Shown: positions 33,810 through 46,086, counted from the first letter of the stretch. The stretch is DNA of 64,000 nucleotides from Podaxis mareebaensis (GCA_018524725.1 JAEUWP010000408.1:22291-86290), one strand, 5' to 3'. Program-made: numbers and translations. Notes: generated by a model not told the origin, from the sequence alone.

Positions 33810-36602
33810 ATGAACGATGTCATCAGTGCGTACACCCTCTGCTCGAACCGTCTTCATACACACTCCGGATTGACATCGTAAGGAACCCAGACCCGTTCCA
33901 GATAACGCATCCGACTGCGATCCAGACCTCGTTGCTTGCGAATGCTCTGTTTGCGAAATTTGACCCGACTGGGCGATGGGTCGCGGCTGGGAAACAGAAT
34001 GGGAGTGTCGTGATTTGGGATTTGGAGACAAAGACTCCGGTGAGGGTGCTTGATGGGCATGTGAGAGGGTTGACGAGTGTCGAGTGCGTTATAACCTTTG
34101 TTCTGTTGTCCTCTCCGTCTCTGACCTTTTTGTTTTTGCTTTTGCATGTTCTCTTGTCACTCGAACAACCCACGTTCGTGTATTTGACTCCCGCGTTCGC
34201 TGCTGCATTGGGTTTGAGAATATAGTTGGTCGAGGAATGGTCGATATGTGCTTACGTCCTCGAAGGACTGGAATGTGATCGTATGGGACCTCGCGTCGAG
34301 GTACGAGCCCATGCAAAGATTAAGAACTATACGGTTCGATTCGCCCGTTGTATCTGCTGGATTCCATCCACGAAACAGGTGCGTCCTACCCCCCCCCCCC
34401 GTCTTCCCCCCTCACAAAGCTTACAATACTGATTGTGGGTGGTTAGCAAGATTGTGCTCGCACTGCTATCAACAGGCGAACTATTCATCACAGACATGCG
34501 GAAGGAGTATAGAGGGCGTGTTGAGCTTTGTGATACGCTTTCGGGTCATGAGAGGGAGAGGGAGAGGGACCGAGAGGAGGGGGAGGAAGAGTCTTCTTCG
34601 GTCCCACCGCAGAATACCAAACGGTGTGTTCTCTTGTCGCCTTGATTTTTCTTTTCTGGTTGGGTAGTGATGATTGGGTAGGTCGCCGATTACGGTTGCG
34701 AGGTTTGATATTACGGGACGATATGTGTTTGCGGGGACTGCGAATGGGATGTTGTTGGTGTTTAATACGCGGACGAAGGCTGTGAGTTTTGTGGCCCGCC
34801 TCCATTTTTGTTGTGTGTGAAAAACTGATGTTTTGTGGGGTGGTTGGTCTCCTGGTTATGGTTGCGCGGTGGCGGTAGATGGTTGGGAGGCATAAGATCG
34901 CGGGTGCAGGTGTGATGAAGAGTCTGGACTTCACGAAAAACGGGCGGTATGCTACACGGTTTTGTTCTATGGGACTTTGTGGGTTAACCTCCTGTCAGGC
35001 GGCTGGTGACGAATTCGTCGGATAGGACGCTGCGACAGTTCACAATACCAAATTATCAAGCAACGTCTGATAAAGTGAATGAACAGGAATTCGACCCGAC
35101 GCATAGATTTAATGATCCTATTAATCGGACGGCGTGGCATATTATGGCGTATAGTCCTGACGGGGAATGGTTGGCTGGTGGTACGTTCCGTTTTACGTTT
35201 GCCCTTGCCCCTTGGAGGAAGTACTTGGTTTGGAAGTCCTGTACTTTGTACACGTTCTTTTCTGAGTACTGGGGTTCGCATCAGTGACGCCATGCACTCC
35301 GAGACAAACTTCCCATTCTTCGCCCTCCCCCGCACGCGCAAAACACACTCACCATACGACCTCTATATATATATAGGTTCTGCCGACCCCGCAACGCACA
35401 AGATATACATCTGGGATCTATCAAACGACGGACAATTCTCTACCGCTCTAGACGGTGGAAGGGAGCCCTTGGCACATATACACGTGCGTAAATTCGTTGG
35501 CTCGTTGAGCCCGTTTATGTTTCAGCGAATACACCGCAATTGACTAATACTTGTGTTTCTTTCTTTGTCTCGGACTTGGACCCTTGTTATTTTTACTCGT
35601 TTGGTCCTTCTATCGGCTATTGGGTCGCGATTTCTCGGCTATCTTGTTGAACTTCCTCGGGGGCTGTCCTGGTCCGTGGTGGTTCCCTGGTTGGGTGGAT
35701 CAATTTGCCGGTGGCTGGGATGGGTTGATGTGGCGTGGTGGGATGTGATTTCGATTGCGGGGGTTCTGATACCTGGGTTCTGGATTTGCTGTTGACCCTT
35801 GGGGGCGATGTCATGTTTCGGCGTCGGCTTGGATGGGATTTGCCGTGTACTCGACGGGACGTGCTCGCTTGACCCTCTTGCCCCTGACCACCCAACCTGC
35901 TCAACTTACTCGTTTCGTATGATCTGTGTTGTGGAACTTCACACATGACGGTTCGCGGGTGACGTTACGGGATGAACAGTGGCACCCGGCGAAATCGTTA
36001 ATCGCGTCAACGACAACGCATGGGAACATTTTGATCTGGCATTGTCCCAAAGCGGAGAGGTGGGGTGCGTTTGCGGGTGGATTCGAAGAGGTGGATGAGA
36101 ATATTGAGTATGAGGAGAGGGAAGATGAATTTGATATCGTGAGTATTGCTTCACCATTTACTTGCCATCTAAGCAACTCTGACTTCTATCCTTGTAGGAA
36201 GACGAAGAAGCAATTCAGGAACGCAAGATGAAAGCGGAGGAACAGGAGGTAGATGTGGATGATATGGATGTTTCACCCGATTCGTCGCCAATGTTAACGA
36301 AACGCGCGTTGAACAATTCTGCTTCGGCGTCCGGGTCGAAGCCTACCTCGTCTTCCAAATCGCCTTCTTCGGCTTCAATGCCAAATCAGTCGCAGACCAA
36401 AGCTAATTTAAATTCGAAATCCTCGGTGTCGAGTGCGAATGCGAAAGGGAAGGAGTTAGGCAAGGGAGGGACGAAGAAGGGAGGGAAGGGTGCGGATGAG
36501 GATCTTGCGTGGGCAGAGGAGGATCCAGATGAGGATATGAAGGGGTGGAAGATGAGGGTGAGTAAGGGTGCGGCTGAGTTGGCCGAAGAGCTTGGGGTTT
36601 GA
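33810..36602 (+). CDS. SWD1: COMPASS complex WD40 subunit (Swd1/RbBP5)
   Basis: WD40 scaffold of the Set1/COMPASS histone H3K4 methyltransferase. Ten exons: 33810-33825, 33891-34083, 34226-34378, 34447-34623, 34682-34781, 34879-34946, 34999-35180, 35377-35483, 35980-36138, 36198-36602, giving 519 residues. The 16-base first exon joins to give MNDVINPFQITHP, as in other Swd1 starts. WD repeats include KFDPTGRWVAAGKQNGSVVIWDL, SRNGRYVLTSSKDWNVIVWDL (each shown here as KFDPTGRWVAAG and NGRYVLTSSKDWNVI), LVTNSSDRTLRQF and GSADPATHKIYIWDLSNDG. The hallmark after the propeller is ENIEYEEREDEFDIEDEE, matching human RbBP5. The tail is serine- and lysine-rich. Introns are mostly 50-70 bases, but the one at 35484-35979 is 496 bases. 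Confidence 0.94.
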
Positions 36603-37072
36603 AGCGTGGTATGGGCTAGATGGAGATGTTGGATCCATTGCTGTGTGCTTTCTTTTACCCTTCGTTGTCCTTTCGGCGACATTCTCTTTCAGCTCTCAGC
36701 GTCATTGCTCTTATTCCAGAACATGTTTTATTGGGATAGAAAAGCGATAGTTCACTCGGCGACGACTATTATGAGGATAACAAAGAGGGAAACGGGCTAG
36801 GGGATGAGAAGTCCGAGTAGGAAGTATAGATAGATCGCACAAAGGCACATAAAGAGTAAGTACAGGGTAGGCCGTCACTCATGATGTATAGTATGAGGTA
36901 TGGGTGCTGCTGTGAGTGCAAGGAAGGTGGGCAGGTTTCAACTATTCAAAGCGCTAGTACTTGACAATGTGCACACTGCCAAGTAGTCGCGCAGACACTA
37001 ACGCTAAGATTGTTAATCGTGTACCGACTTCTGTTGGAGGGATCGAACAATAACGTTTGCATTTGCAAACAG
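36603..37072. other. Convergent 3' spacer
   Basis: 470 bases between the converging SWD1 gene and the orphan gene. No RNA gene or repeat recognised. Confidence 0.45.
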
Positions 37073-38353
37073 TTATTTGACTGTCTTGCTATTCTCTGCC
37101 TCACCTTGTCTCGCCCTATTTGTAGAAGGCTCATCCGCCGGTTTCTGGGGCTCATTTGGCGTCCTTGCTCTCTTGCCTAAAGACAAGCTAGGCTTTGGTC
37201 CAGAGCCAAGAGTAGGAGTGGAAATGGAAATGCCGGGGGAGTCGTTTGTTCGCACCCTGAAGAAACCCGAATATGATTCCTGAACTTGCTGAGGTGGCAT
37301 TGGAGTGGTAACACCCAGGAAGGTGTACATAGGTGCAGAGGATGTACCAGAAGAGGCGTTTAAAGTTGGAGCTGTGGTGGTAGAGGTGATCCTTGCGACG
37401 TCTGTGGACGTCAATGGCAGTTGTGGCAGTGGCTGCGACTGAGGCGGTGATACTGGCAGGATGCTTGGCTTCTGTGCCTGACTCGGTTGAGATTGTCTTT
37501 CTTTACCCTTCGCTTCAGATGGTCTTTCCCGAGGACGCCAAATTGAGACCGGATCTTCGTACGCTGGCGGTAGCCCCCGAGCCGATGTCGGTCGCTTGTT
37601 TGTTGACATAGAGGTATTGTTCGCAATCGTCGCCTGAACTTGTGAATGCTCCAGTGTATCTGCCGGAGGTCCAAGAGGCATGTCCTGACGCAGTAGACCC
37701 CAACTAGACGCAGATGGCACAGTGTAGCCTTGAAGTAAAGAGTCCTCTGGATTGTTGTAATGGAGGTCGCTTTCAGTAGAGGAACCAGCATGAGGGACCC
37801 CGATGTTGTAGTGTGCGTCCTCACAGTCAATATTCTTCTGAGAGGACGCCAAAATGCTGTGCATCGGTATATCATTATCGTAGCCGCCACCGTGGCTAGC
37901 ATGCGCCCAGGTTCTAATTTTCCTTTCGCTTTCCGGTGGAATTAAAGCAGCCTGAGGACCGAACGCGACTGATAAAGATGGGTACCCCGGTGTTGCAGGC
38001 CCGGAGGTAACGAGAGTACTGTTGTGATGCAGTTGGCTCGAAGATGAGGTGCCATAGGTGGTGGATGGTAGCAGTTGAGTGACAAGACCATCAGACCCAA
38101 GTGGCCGACTTGGTGTAGTCTCTGGCGTAGTGGCAGCCCATAGTTCCAGGTGCTCGATTCTCTTTCGAGTAAACTCCGGTGAGAGAGCATACTTGTATAG
38201 TTCGCCATGCAAGTGCCCATCAACGAGGATATTCACTAGGAATGACAGAAATCCCAAGTGAGTAGCGGCCCATTTCTCGAACAAGAGTGATTTCATCCTT
38301 TCCAATTCTTCCGATAAGGGAATGGGGGGAGACGGGTTGTGTCTTTCCGACAT
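37073..38353 (-). CDS. Uncharacterised basidiomycete protein
   Basis: Single open frame of 426 residues from the ATG at 38353 (MSERHNPSPPIP). I do not recognise the family. Residues 1-85 look folded and helical: SEELERMKSLLFEKWAA, THLGFLSFLVNILVDGH, LHGELYKYALSPEFTRKRI. The remaining 340 residues are low complexity, rich in serine, proline, threonine and glutamine, with the tail basic (LSLGKRARTPNEPQK). This layout suggests a regulatory or scaffold protein with one small N-terminal domain. The open frame extends upstream of the ATG to 38437, but only through a TTG codon. No membrane segment or signal peptide seen. Its length without a stop and its amino-acid composition argue that it is a real gene. 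Confidence 0.65.
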   Translation of the reverse strand: MSERHNPSPPIPLSEELERMKSLLFEKWAATHLGFLSFLVNILVDGHLHGELYKYALSPEFTRKRIEHLELWAATTPETTPSRPLGSDGLVTQLLPSTTYGTSSSSQLHHNSTLVTSGPATPGYPSLSVAFGPQAALIPPESERKIRTWAHASHGGGYDNDIPMHSILASSQKNIDCEDAHYNIGVPHAGSSTESDLHYNNPEDSLLQGYTVPSASSWGLLRQDMPLGPPADTLEHSQVQATIANNTSMSTNKRPTSARGLPPAYEDPVSIWRPRERPSEAKGKERQSQPSQAQKPSILPVSPPQSQPLPQLPLTSTDVARITSTTTAPTLNASSGTSSAPMYTFLGVTTPMPPQQVQESYSGFFRVRTNDSPGISISTPTLGSGPKPSLSLGKRARTPNEPQKPADEPSTNRARQGEAENSKTVK

Positions 38354-39418
38354 GGAGATGCAGGAAGCAGGGTTCAGAGGGAAGTACAAATTAGGAGGTC
38401 GTCGTGGAGGTGTGGAACAACAACTTTGAGTTTTCAAACCTCAACCGATCAACGCTTGCGTGATTTTTAATGTCTTTTGGCTGCTGTGTAGGGCTTGTAG
38501 CCAGTCCACCGCTTCCAAATCATTTCAAACTCCATCACCTTTACGGGGTTTGTCCAGCGTCTTTTCTAGGATGTAGCCATGTTTGTTGGTCCAATCGTGG
38601 TTCCAGATCATATCCGTTCCCCATAAGTCAGATTCCAAGCACCGCATAAAGGACTGGTAGCAAGTCCAGTACCATCAGACAGGAGCGTGGCGGGTTAGTA
38701 GCATGAGAACCTGGATCCCCGTAAGTCGCTCTCTTCAGTAGAAAGACAATGGAGTGTTGAACTTCGAACTCAGCTCTTCAGCCCCTCAACGCCGGCGCAC
38801 AACCACCTCACACAGTAGCACACGCTTAATGACGCGAATACTCTCGAAAGGTTCACGTGACTATATATACCATATCTTGGTAGCGGCTCATGCACAAGTT
38901 CAAAATCATTCAACATTCTATTCTCGCCGTCTTGGTTTCCTCAGTCGGGGCATGGAATCAATTGAGAGGCCATACATCGGCCGCTTTCCGCTCATTACTA
39001 CTGGTTATCAATAGTTCTACCGACTAAAACAAGTTTCAAGGCTTTGTTCTTCTTAGTTTAAGAATGGTGCTGCTTCCTCGAGATCGACCAACGCTCTTTG
39101 GTACTAGCTCTGTTCTCCTGATCCTCGGGCTGCTAAATTTGTATACGGCATGAAAACGCGGCTAGATTAGTTGTCGTTGGACTCGATGATATTGGAAAAG
39201 CGCTATGATCCGGAGACTTATGACTCCCCAGCCATCAACAAACATTACTGCCCAACGCTGAACGCCGATAACCACAGAAGGACTGTTTCAAAACGATCAT
39301 AGGCCGAGATAATTTTGCCTCTTGGTATGATTTTGGCCAGTCTTAGTTAAAATCTCTGGGCTACGTATCAGACTTAGTGCTCACATCCACCCTCCAGTTG
39401 GCACAGGTAACACAGACC
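38354..39418. other. Intergenic region between divergent genes
   Basis: 1.07 kb between the orphan gene and the membrane protein gene; it must contain both promoters. Short frames only, no recognisable gene, repeat or RNA. Confidence 0.45.
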
Positions 39419-40891
39419 ATGGATTCTTCTATTATCTCTGAGGACGGGTATGTCTTTAAATCAGTTACTGTCACTTCATATTCATTACCGTAATCGTATA
39501 ATTCATGCAACTAGAGCATTATTCTCAAGATCAGGTCTACCGGTATGTCTGGTTGTGTCTTCATGATCGATAGGGCGCTAACCCGGAGGTTCATTCAGCT
39601 CTTTGGCTATTGTTTGGATATCCTCCTCTATGGAATCCTCACTGTTCAAACCTGTATGTGTACCGCCTTTAGACGGTTTGTCAATCAACTAACGACTAGC
39701 AGGTCTATACTACCTGGCATTTCCAAACGACAGGCGCATTATAAAGGGAACAGTTTATTTCGTCTACTTAGTGGGAACGGTCCAAGTTGCTTTCGCCCTG
39801 CATGATTTCTATCAATTGTTTTGCACACCCTGGGGTCGTCACTCCTTGGCATTTGAAGACTTGCATTCTTTTGGTTACGCGTGGATAACCATTGCTGCAA
39901 GCACCGCGATCGGTGTGTAAACAATGCGGACGTATCTATTGCATTGGAATCTCATCATTGTTGTTCTGCTAGTCTCCTTTGTCGTGCAGATGTTATATGC
40001 TTATCGTATATACGTCGCCCTCAAGCAAAGTTGGATTGCATGTTTTGTTACAGTGGTAAAGCTGTCCAATTCCTTCCTGGCTCTGCGTCTCGAGCTGATG
40101 AAAACACAGTTGGCTGTTGCACAGCTCGGCATCGGCATTTATGCAGCGGCTTCGCTGTATCAACCGCATCCATTAACCAAAGGTTTCAGTGTTGCTGCTG
40201 ATATCATCGTCCGTGACCTCCTTCACCTTCCTACTTAATTGGACCGCTGACGAGGCTCAAGGTCTGCAAAGTGTGGGGTAGCATAAGTGCATGCTGTGAC
40301 GTCTTCATCGCTGCATATATGTCCTATATTGTATGTCTGGCCTGAACAACCTGGGGTTCGTTCGTCCTCACTATTTTCTAGTTAATGCAGCGAGCTCGGG
40401 ACACCTCAAAACGTACTCAAGCACATGTCACGCGAATCATACGGATCTTGGTCGAAACCGGGACGATGACTGGTGAGTATTTAGTGTTGTTCGAAGTTCA
40501 ATCATCGACTAGGATTGTGACAACAGCAACGGTGGCTATTATACACGTCTTGACGTCGACGCTCGTCCCACATCGTCTGAACAGTTATATGATCACTGGT
40601 CTTACTCTCGGCAACTTGCACGCCAATTCCATGTTGGTCCTGCTCAATAGTCGGTTCACAATTGAAGGCGGACGTAACGCAAAGGACCTTTCTTTCGACA
40701 TACCATCTTTGCGTACGAATCCGCCTGCTCTTGCGGAGCTTCTGTCCCCACGAAACGTCGTTTTCGCTCACACAAACGGAGTATCCTCTGCAAGCACAAT
40801 TCTTGCTGACGGAACGGTGGCTAATGCAAGTTCGCGATCAGGCGCCAGGGCCAAACACTCGAGCACTTCTGAGTTGGGCCATAAGAAGTAG
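39419..40891 (+). CDS. DUF6534-like seven-helix membrane protein
   Basis: Multi-pass membrane protein of the abundant agaricomycete family with a C-terminal DUF6534 region; function unknown. Nine exons proposed: 39419-39447, 39515-39542, 39599-39653, 39703-39912, 39973-40055, 40110-40208, 40262-40330, 40382-40472, 40527-40891, giving 342 residues. Landmarks: LLYGILTVQTCLYYLAFP with the family motif TVQT, VSFVVQMLYAYRIYVALKQ, AVAQLGIGIYAAASL, CCDVFIAAYMSYI, and the signature region HVTRIIRILVETGTMT ... NLHANSMLVLLNSR. Order and spacing match the family. The junction at 40208/40262 (intron starting gtccgt) is the least certain; it was chosen because it restores the CDVFIA helix. The hydrophilic tail ends SELGHKK. 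Confidence 0.8.
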
Positions 40892-42350
40892 CTCCATGGA
40901 CAACTGTCGGATTTCTAACCAAATCTTTCCCGCCCAGTATCAATAATACTCATACTTATCAAGGTGCCCTCTGCGCCACGTTGGATTACCTTGTACTGTG
41001 TGTTGCAGCAGTTTGAAGGATTTATTTGTGTCCCGTCATGGGCTGTGCTACATGACGGATATTCCTCTTCGCCATCCAGTACTTTCGGCATCTGTAGCTT
41101 CTTGAAATGTATAGTCCTTGTCCCAGGAATATGGAAACGGAAAGCAGTATCCGGAGGCAAATCACCTGAAGTTCTAATGACTTCCGTCCGTCTTTCCATC
41201 TCCTCGTGGTTGGTGGAATCAAACTGCTAGGAGCAGTAGAAGCAAGCGGTGTTCTGATAAGACCGCGTGAGGACGACTTATTTTCGGACGTTCTTCGATG
41301 TTAGTGAGGTCCGAATGGATAGACCATCTGCAAATAGACTCGCCTCCGGCCGTCTCAGGTAATAAAGGGTAAAGGGTAACGCTCCTTTAGTTTGATCAGT
41401 GGGTGCCCACGTCAGATCTCATCTCTCTTCGCCCAGCCGTAAATCATTTTTACTTGCAGCAACACAATAACTTGAGGATTGCACACTGATTTCCTGCCGA
41501 CAGTGATAGATAACACATCCACTCGCACCGGAAGACGTCACCTATACCAATGACAGGAACCAATGGAAAGCGGTGAGCACCCTCAGTTGTAGTGGAACAT
41601 ATACATGGCAGCTACCTCCGACGAATATGGCACGCAGCTATTCCCTTATTGTTTAGACAGGCTCCTGCATAGCATCCTGCCTGTTCAGACCTGGATGCGT
41701 CGATACTGATGGAAAGTTCGAGCATCGCTGGCCTGTGATTAGATCTCTACTATGTCACCTTCGACGAGTGGTGAAAGTCGTGTTAGTAGCTGAGGGGAGA
41801 AACAGCACCGGTCTGATCCTGGCTGACCCTTCCTCGATTGTTTTATTGTTGTCTTTTGACAGGTATCCATATACCTTAGGCCAGGGTACTTAAGGCTCAA
41901 AGGAAGTGTGATTATCAACAGCGACGTGGTTGTCATACATGTTGTCTTGTCGGATCCCATAGGGTTCCTTGTCCTTCCCTAGCCAAGACGTACAGTGACC
42001 TCTAGAGGCTCCACGCTAGTCCTGTGAATAAGCTACTCCATGACCCTTGGGGGACAGAATACAGCCTATCTCGACTTCGATGTCGCGTCGTATCGTTATT
42101 CAGGTGTCTGTCATATCCCACAGCATCGCTTTCGCTCATAGCTGTCCAACAGAGATGACACCCGTTGGCGGCGGCGTCCAGATTATCTAACGGACTCCCC
42201 AAATTGGAGCAGACGCCGGAGGGATACATTGAAATAAGCGGGAAGGAGAAGAAAGGCACAGGAGATATGACGTTCAGTGCAAATTCGTCCGATCCGGCTA
42301 TTATGATTTTCATTAGGTGGTACCGAAAGTGACTCTAGATTAACCCAACC
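40892..42350. other. Intergenic region with a possible coding fragment
   Basis: 1.46 kb between two converging genes. On the minus strand 40915-41199 reads like a protein segment (SGDLPPDTAFRFHIPGT, then KVLDGEEEYPSCST), with beta-rich character, but it has no clear start, partner exons or family. It could be the rest of a lost gene. Nothing else recognised. Confidence 0.3.
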
Positions 42351-44404
42351 TCATTTTCCGATGCAGAAATCTCTGAAAACAGCATCTAAGATATCCTCTA
42401 TATCTATCGCACCCGATACTTTGCCAAGGGCCCGTGCTGCGTAACGAAGTTCTTCAGCAGCTAATACGATATCCTCAGGAGCTATGGGCAGAATTGTCAA
42501 CTCAATACCAAGAAAGAAGGGAAAATTCAGCGTACGACATTCTAGGAAAGCCTGTAAGAATGTACAAGCGCTTTCAAGATGGACGCGGTGGCGGGCCCTT
42601 GTAATTATTGGAGCTTGTGCGTTCTGGGGTTCTTTGCTTTCGGATCCGGAACTGTGAGATGAAGAAGAGTAGAGGCGGCGTAGCTCTTGCCCAAAGCCTT
42701 CCAGAAATAGACCTGTTCCCTGTTGCTTTGACAGGCTCATGATCCAAGCACGATTTGTCAGAGAAGATTGTGACACTGGTGAGGACGAAGCTTCGCAGTT
42801 GTCAAGAGAGAGGTCATGAAGTTGAAGGTTTTGATCAATGAGGTCTGCCTTGTTGAGGATGAAATACGTGTTCGGGGAGGTGGCCAGCTCGCGGGTGGCA
42901 TCGGGTAGCTGAATTTTCCATGTAGTTGCTAATCCTGATTTGTTAGGGGGTACTAGTACGTCAAGTAGGGACAGCACGCAGAGAGAAATGTCCGCATCCT
43001 TCACGCTGTGGAAGTAGGTGATCCGATGGGTGTTGAAAGACATTGGTAAAATTACACTTACGCGTCTATTCCTTTCCCAATGCCAATGGTTTCCACAACA
43101 TCCTTCGTTTTCCTCAAGCCAGCCGTGTCAGCCGCGACAACGGGCATTCCTCCAATGTCTAGAGTCAATTGCAAGACATCGCGCGTTGTCCCAGGAATAG
43201 GCGTCACGATAGCGGCTTCGCGTTGAGCTGTGCATCGGAGTTAGAAACGTCACCATAGTTGAGGGATAGTGGGCCCACCAAGGTAGTTCAACAAGCTACT
43301 CTTTCCTGCGTTTGGAGGGCCAAATATTGCAAGCTTAATACCCGAGCGGATGATTTCACCTCTACGATTATCTGCCAGATGAGACCGGATCTGGGCAAGC
43401 AGTAACTGTGCCTCTTGCCGGGCTTTTGAGAAGGGAGCGTCAAGGGCACATATTGTGTGAAACTAACAGAATACACACCTTGGTCATAAACACCTTCTTC
43501 TAAATCTTCACCCTCGCCAAAGTCAATGAGAGCTTCGACCTGTGCCAAGCAGTGGATGATCCGGGTCCGAAGATCGTCAAACACCCTTCGTATCTCACCC
43601 TACATGAAAAAACAAGTTGCAATATCAGTATACATTAAAAGATGTCGCGTAGCATTGCGTCTTACCCACCCACGCTCCTCTACCAGCAACCTTTCTTTGT
43701 TCCTCCGTTTCAGCATCAATCAAATCGGCTAAACCTTCCACCTCGGTCAAATCTAACCTCCCATTCAGAAACGCCCGTTTTGTAAATTCTCCAGGTTCAG
43801 CGGGACGCAGGAAGGGCAACCTTGAAAGCGCTCCAAGCAGTGTGGTGAGAAGCGCACGACCAGAATGGGTGTGCAATTCTAATGTCGATTCCGTAGTGAA
43901 GGATTTGGGTGCTGCGATGCGGATGAGCACGACTAGTACCGAGTAGAGTGCATATATAGACTCGCCTTCGAAGAAAACAGACAGACCATCATCTATAACC
44001 TCATCCTGGTTGTCTGGGTGCACGATTCTGCATCGTTCTAGTTTCCAAGGTGTTGGTTGTGACTTTGTCTTATAGGGTTTGACCATCTTTCGCCAAACCT
44101 CTAGAGCCTCTGGACCGGAGATCCGTACAACAGCTACGCCACCCTTGCCAGGAGGAGTTGAGAGCGCATATATTGTTTGTTTTTGAGCGTCAGAACGCGT
44201 GAGTTGCGCAGTATTGCTCCAAGGAGTTGCGGGTGGATGAGTTACTGATGGTGCGGGAAGTGTAGAAGCGGTACGTGTCATGGCAGCAGAAAAAGAGCGC
44301 AAAACATGTTTCGAGGTATCAGCAAGTGGTAGGCGTGCTATCCGACGAGTGAAAGGTATTGTCTGAGTAACCGCTCTGGACGTTGCTCGCAACATCGAAG
44401 TCAT
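42351..44404 (-). CDS. MSS1: Mitochondrial tRNA modification GTPase (MnmE/Mss1)
   Basis: GTPase that, with Mto1, modifies uridine 34 in mitochondrial tRNAs. Six exons: 44404-43966, 43911-43670, 43599-43479, 43422-43279, 43227-43062, 43005-42351, giving 588 residues. A basic, serine-rich N-terminus looks like a mitochondrial presequence. The TrmE N-domain contains [21 protein letters not shown], here visible as [17 protein letters not shown] motifs: G1 GPPNAGKS (302-309), G2 PGTTRD, G3 DTAG (349-352), G4 NKAD. The protein ends in CIGK, the C(I/V)GK box whose cysteine is characteristic of MnmE. The first intron (43912-43965, 54 bases) appears to begin with GC rather than GT; its removal restores [13 protein letters not shown]. 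Confidence 0.95.
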
Positions 44405-44659
44405 AGTGGAAGAGGAAAATCAAGCGGACCGGACCCGGGCCGTTGTACTAGGCCGCTAACTAACGTTTAGCCTTCGTCGAGATTTGCAGGGATCACTCAA
44501 TATGCCTTCAAACTTTTGAATCCAAAAATCATCTAGATTAAGAAGCTGTAATACCTAACAAAACTGCCGCAACGTCAAGAATACATGTGTGTAAGTGCCC
44601 ACTAACCACCTGCTACCAAGAAACGCCCAGACTCATGCCTTCGCATCATCAAACAGCTT

Positions 44660-46086
44660 TCAGGCATCTGTGTCCATCATTCCTTTTTCTCGTTCTCTCA
44701 AGCTCTGATATAGCACTTCACATTTCTGCAGTAATGCTTCTCCTTTGGCACAGTTTTCATCCCATTTCTTCACAGGCGACAGTCCAACGCGTTCCTTGCC
44801 CCACCAGTCTGTCTCAGCACCGTATCGGACGGGTTGTGATGAGAGAGCAAAGAAGCACAGAGGAGCAAGAATGAGGTGGACAGAAGCTATTGCAGCTTTG
44901 TATGGCTTGATAGTATGATGCACGGAGCCAAGAAAACGCGCCTTTGACGACTAATGTGAGAAAAACGAATGGAAGAGTAAGAGGTGAAGCTTACGATATA
45001 GAACGCCCAGACTTTCAAAACCTCCAATATGGGACCGGTCAGTGCTATGCTGACGTTCGTTGAGCAAACTCCTGGTTCCGAGATGAAGTGCCGAACTGGG
45101 CGGGAAGTGGGATCTTCTTCCAAAGCTCTGCGCGCCGTTAAGTCTAGATGTGTCGCTATTAGGTCGATCTGGTACTTTGAGCTCTCATAAGAGTGCTCAG
45201 TTTTGAGAAGCTGCCAGTCGTCACTTTCGTAAAATGTTGGTGAAGCTTCGAGCGAGGAGGCCCAGACTACACGGCCACCGGATGGCGAAGCCAGTAGTGA
45301 TGGCTGGAGAGCACGGAACTGAGAGTCGTAAACATGAATCAAGCTCACGATAATTGCAATAAGCAAAGTGGAAAACGTACGAGGGAGTAATGGGCAAACA
45401 TGTTGCATTGCCATACCCAACCCAACCCATCACCGCTCATCTCGCCGATGTTTTGGCTATAAAATCGTGGTGCCGTCAGAGCATTTATAGGTTCCTTCAC
45501 CAGTTGTGCAAAGAGCGAGGGCCAATGTATACGAGTAAAGCTTGCTAGGCCAGCATTACATATTAGGTCTGTAACGTAGGGGTATCTGAAAAGGTCTATT
45601 GATCATGCAGATAGAATAACATGGTTATGTTGACGTACTGGTGTGAGATTTCCTCTGCAAACTTGAACACATTGTTCATCACGGCGAGATCCAGCTGGTG
45701 AATCTTGATGTCCACCATTTCCCGGAAGTTCTTCGCATGAACATATTCGTCCGGACTCTTCTTCAATCCCTCGATGTATGTGTCCAAGAGTTGGTACAAC
45801 TTTTCTCGGGCGCCCTCAGCACGTTTCACGCTGCGACATGCCATAATAAGAGTGATACCCTCGTACCCGGAGGATACATCATCCGCTTGGGGCCTGGAGA
45901 AGTCTTGCAGCGAGAACTTCTGGGGTAAAGTATCACTAGGATTCGAATGGCAGAGCTGGCATAAGAGGCGTTGACAGATACCAAATCCTACACCACTGGA
46001 AAGCGTTAGAGAATCTACACAGTCCTATGTGTTCGGAAAGCTCACCCATTAGCACCAGTAACAATAGTAATGCGCCTCCTAGCCAT
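44660..46086 (-). CDS. ERG27: 3-keto-steroid reductase (Erg27)
   Basis: NADPH-dependent short-chain reductase that reduces the C3 ketone during sterol C4 demethylation; acts with Erg25, Erg26 and Erg28 at the ER. Five exons: 46086-46046, 45995-45639, 45585-45381, 45318-44995, 44950-44660, giving 405 residues (yeast 347). The cofactor motif TGANGGVGFGI is rebuilt across the first splice. LICNAGLASFTRI contains the NAG motif, and the catalytic tyrosine-lysine pair is in YESSKYQIDL. GVCSTNVSIAL and RFLGSVHHTIKPYKAA, near the C-terminus, are typical of Erg27 rather than of general SDR enzymes. AETDWWGKERVG then matches the tail. It lies in tandem behind the mss1 promoter side with a 255-base gap. 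Confidence 0.94.

Noticed and set aside
34387..34400. Run of about 12 C as a possible frameshift in SWD1
   Set aside because: It lies inside the intron 34379-34446, so it does not affect the protein.
39543..39573. 31-base intron in the DUF6534-like gene (acceptor at gatcgatag)
   Set aside because: Too short for splicing; the acceptor at 39,597-39,598 gives a normal 56-base intron and keeps the frame.
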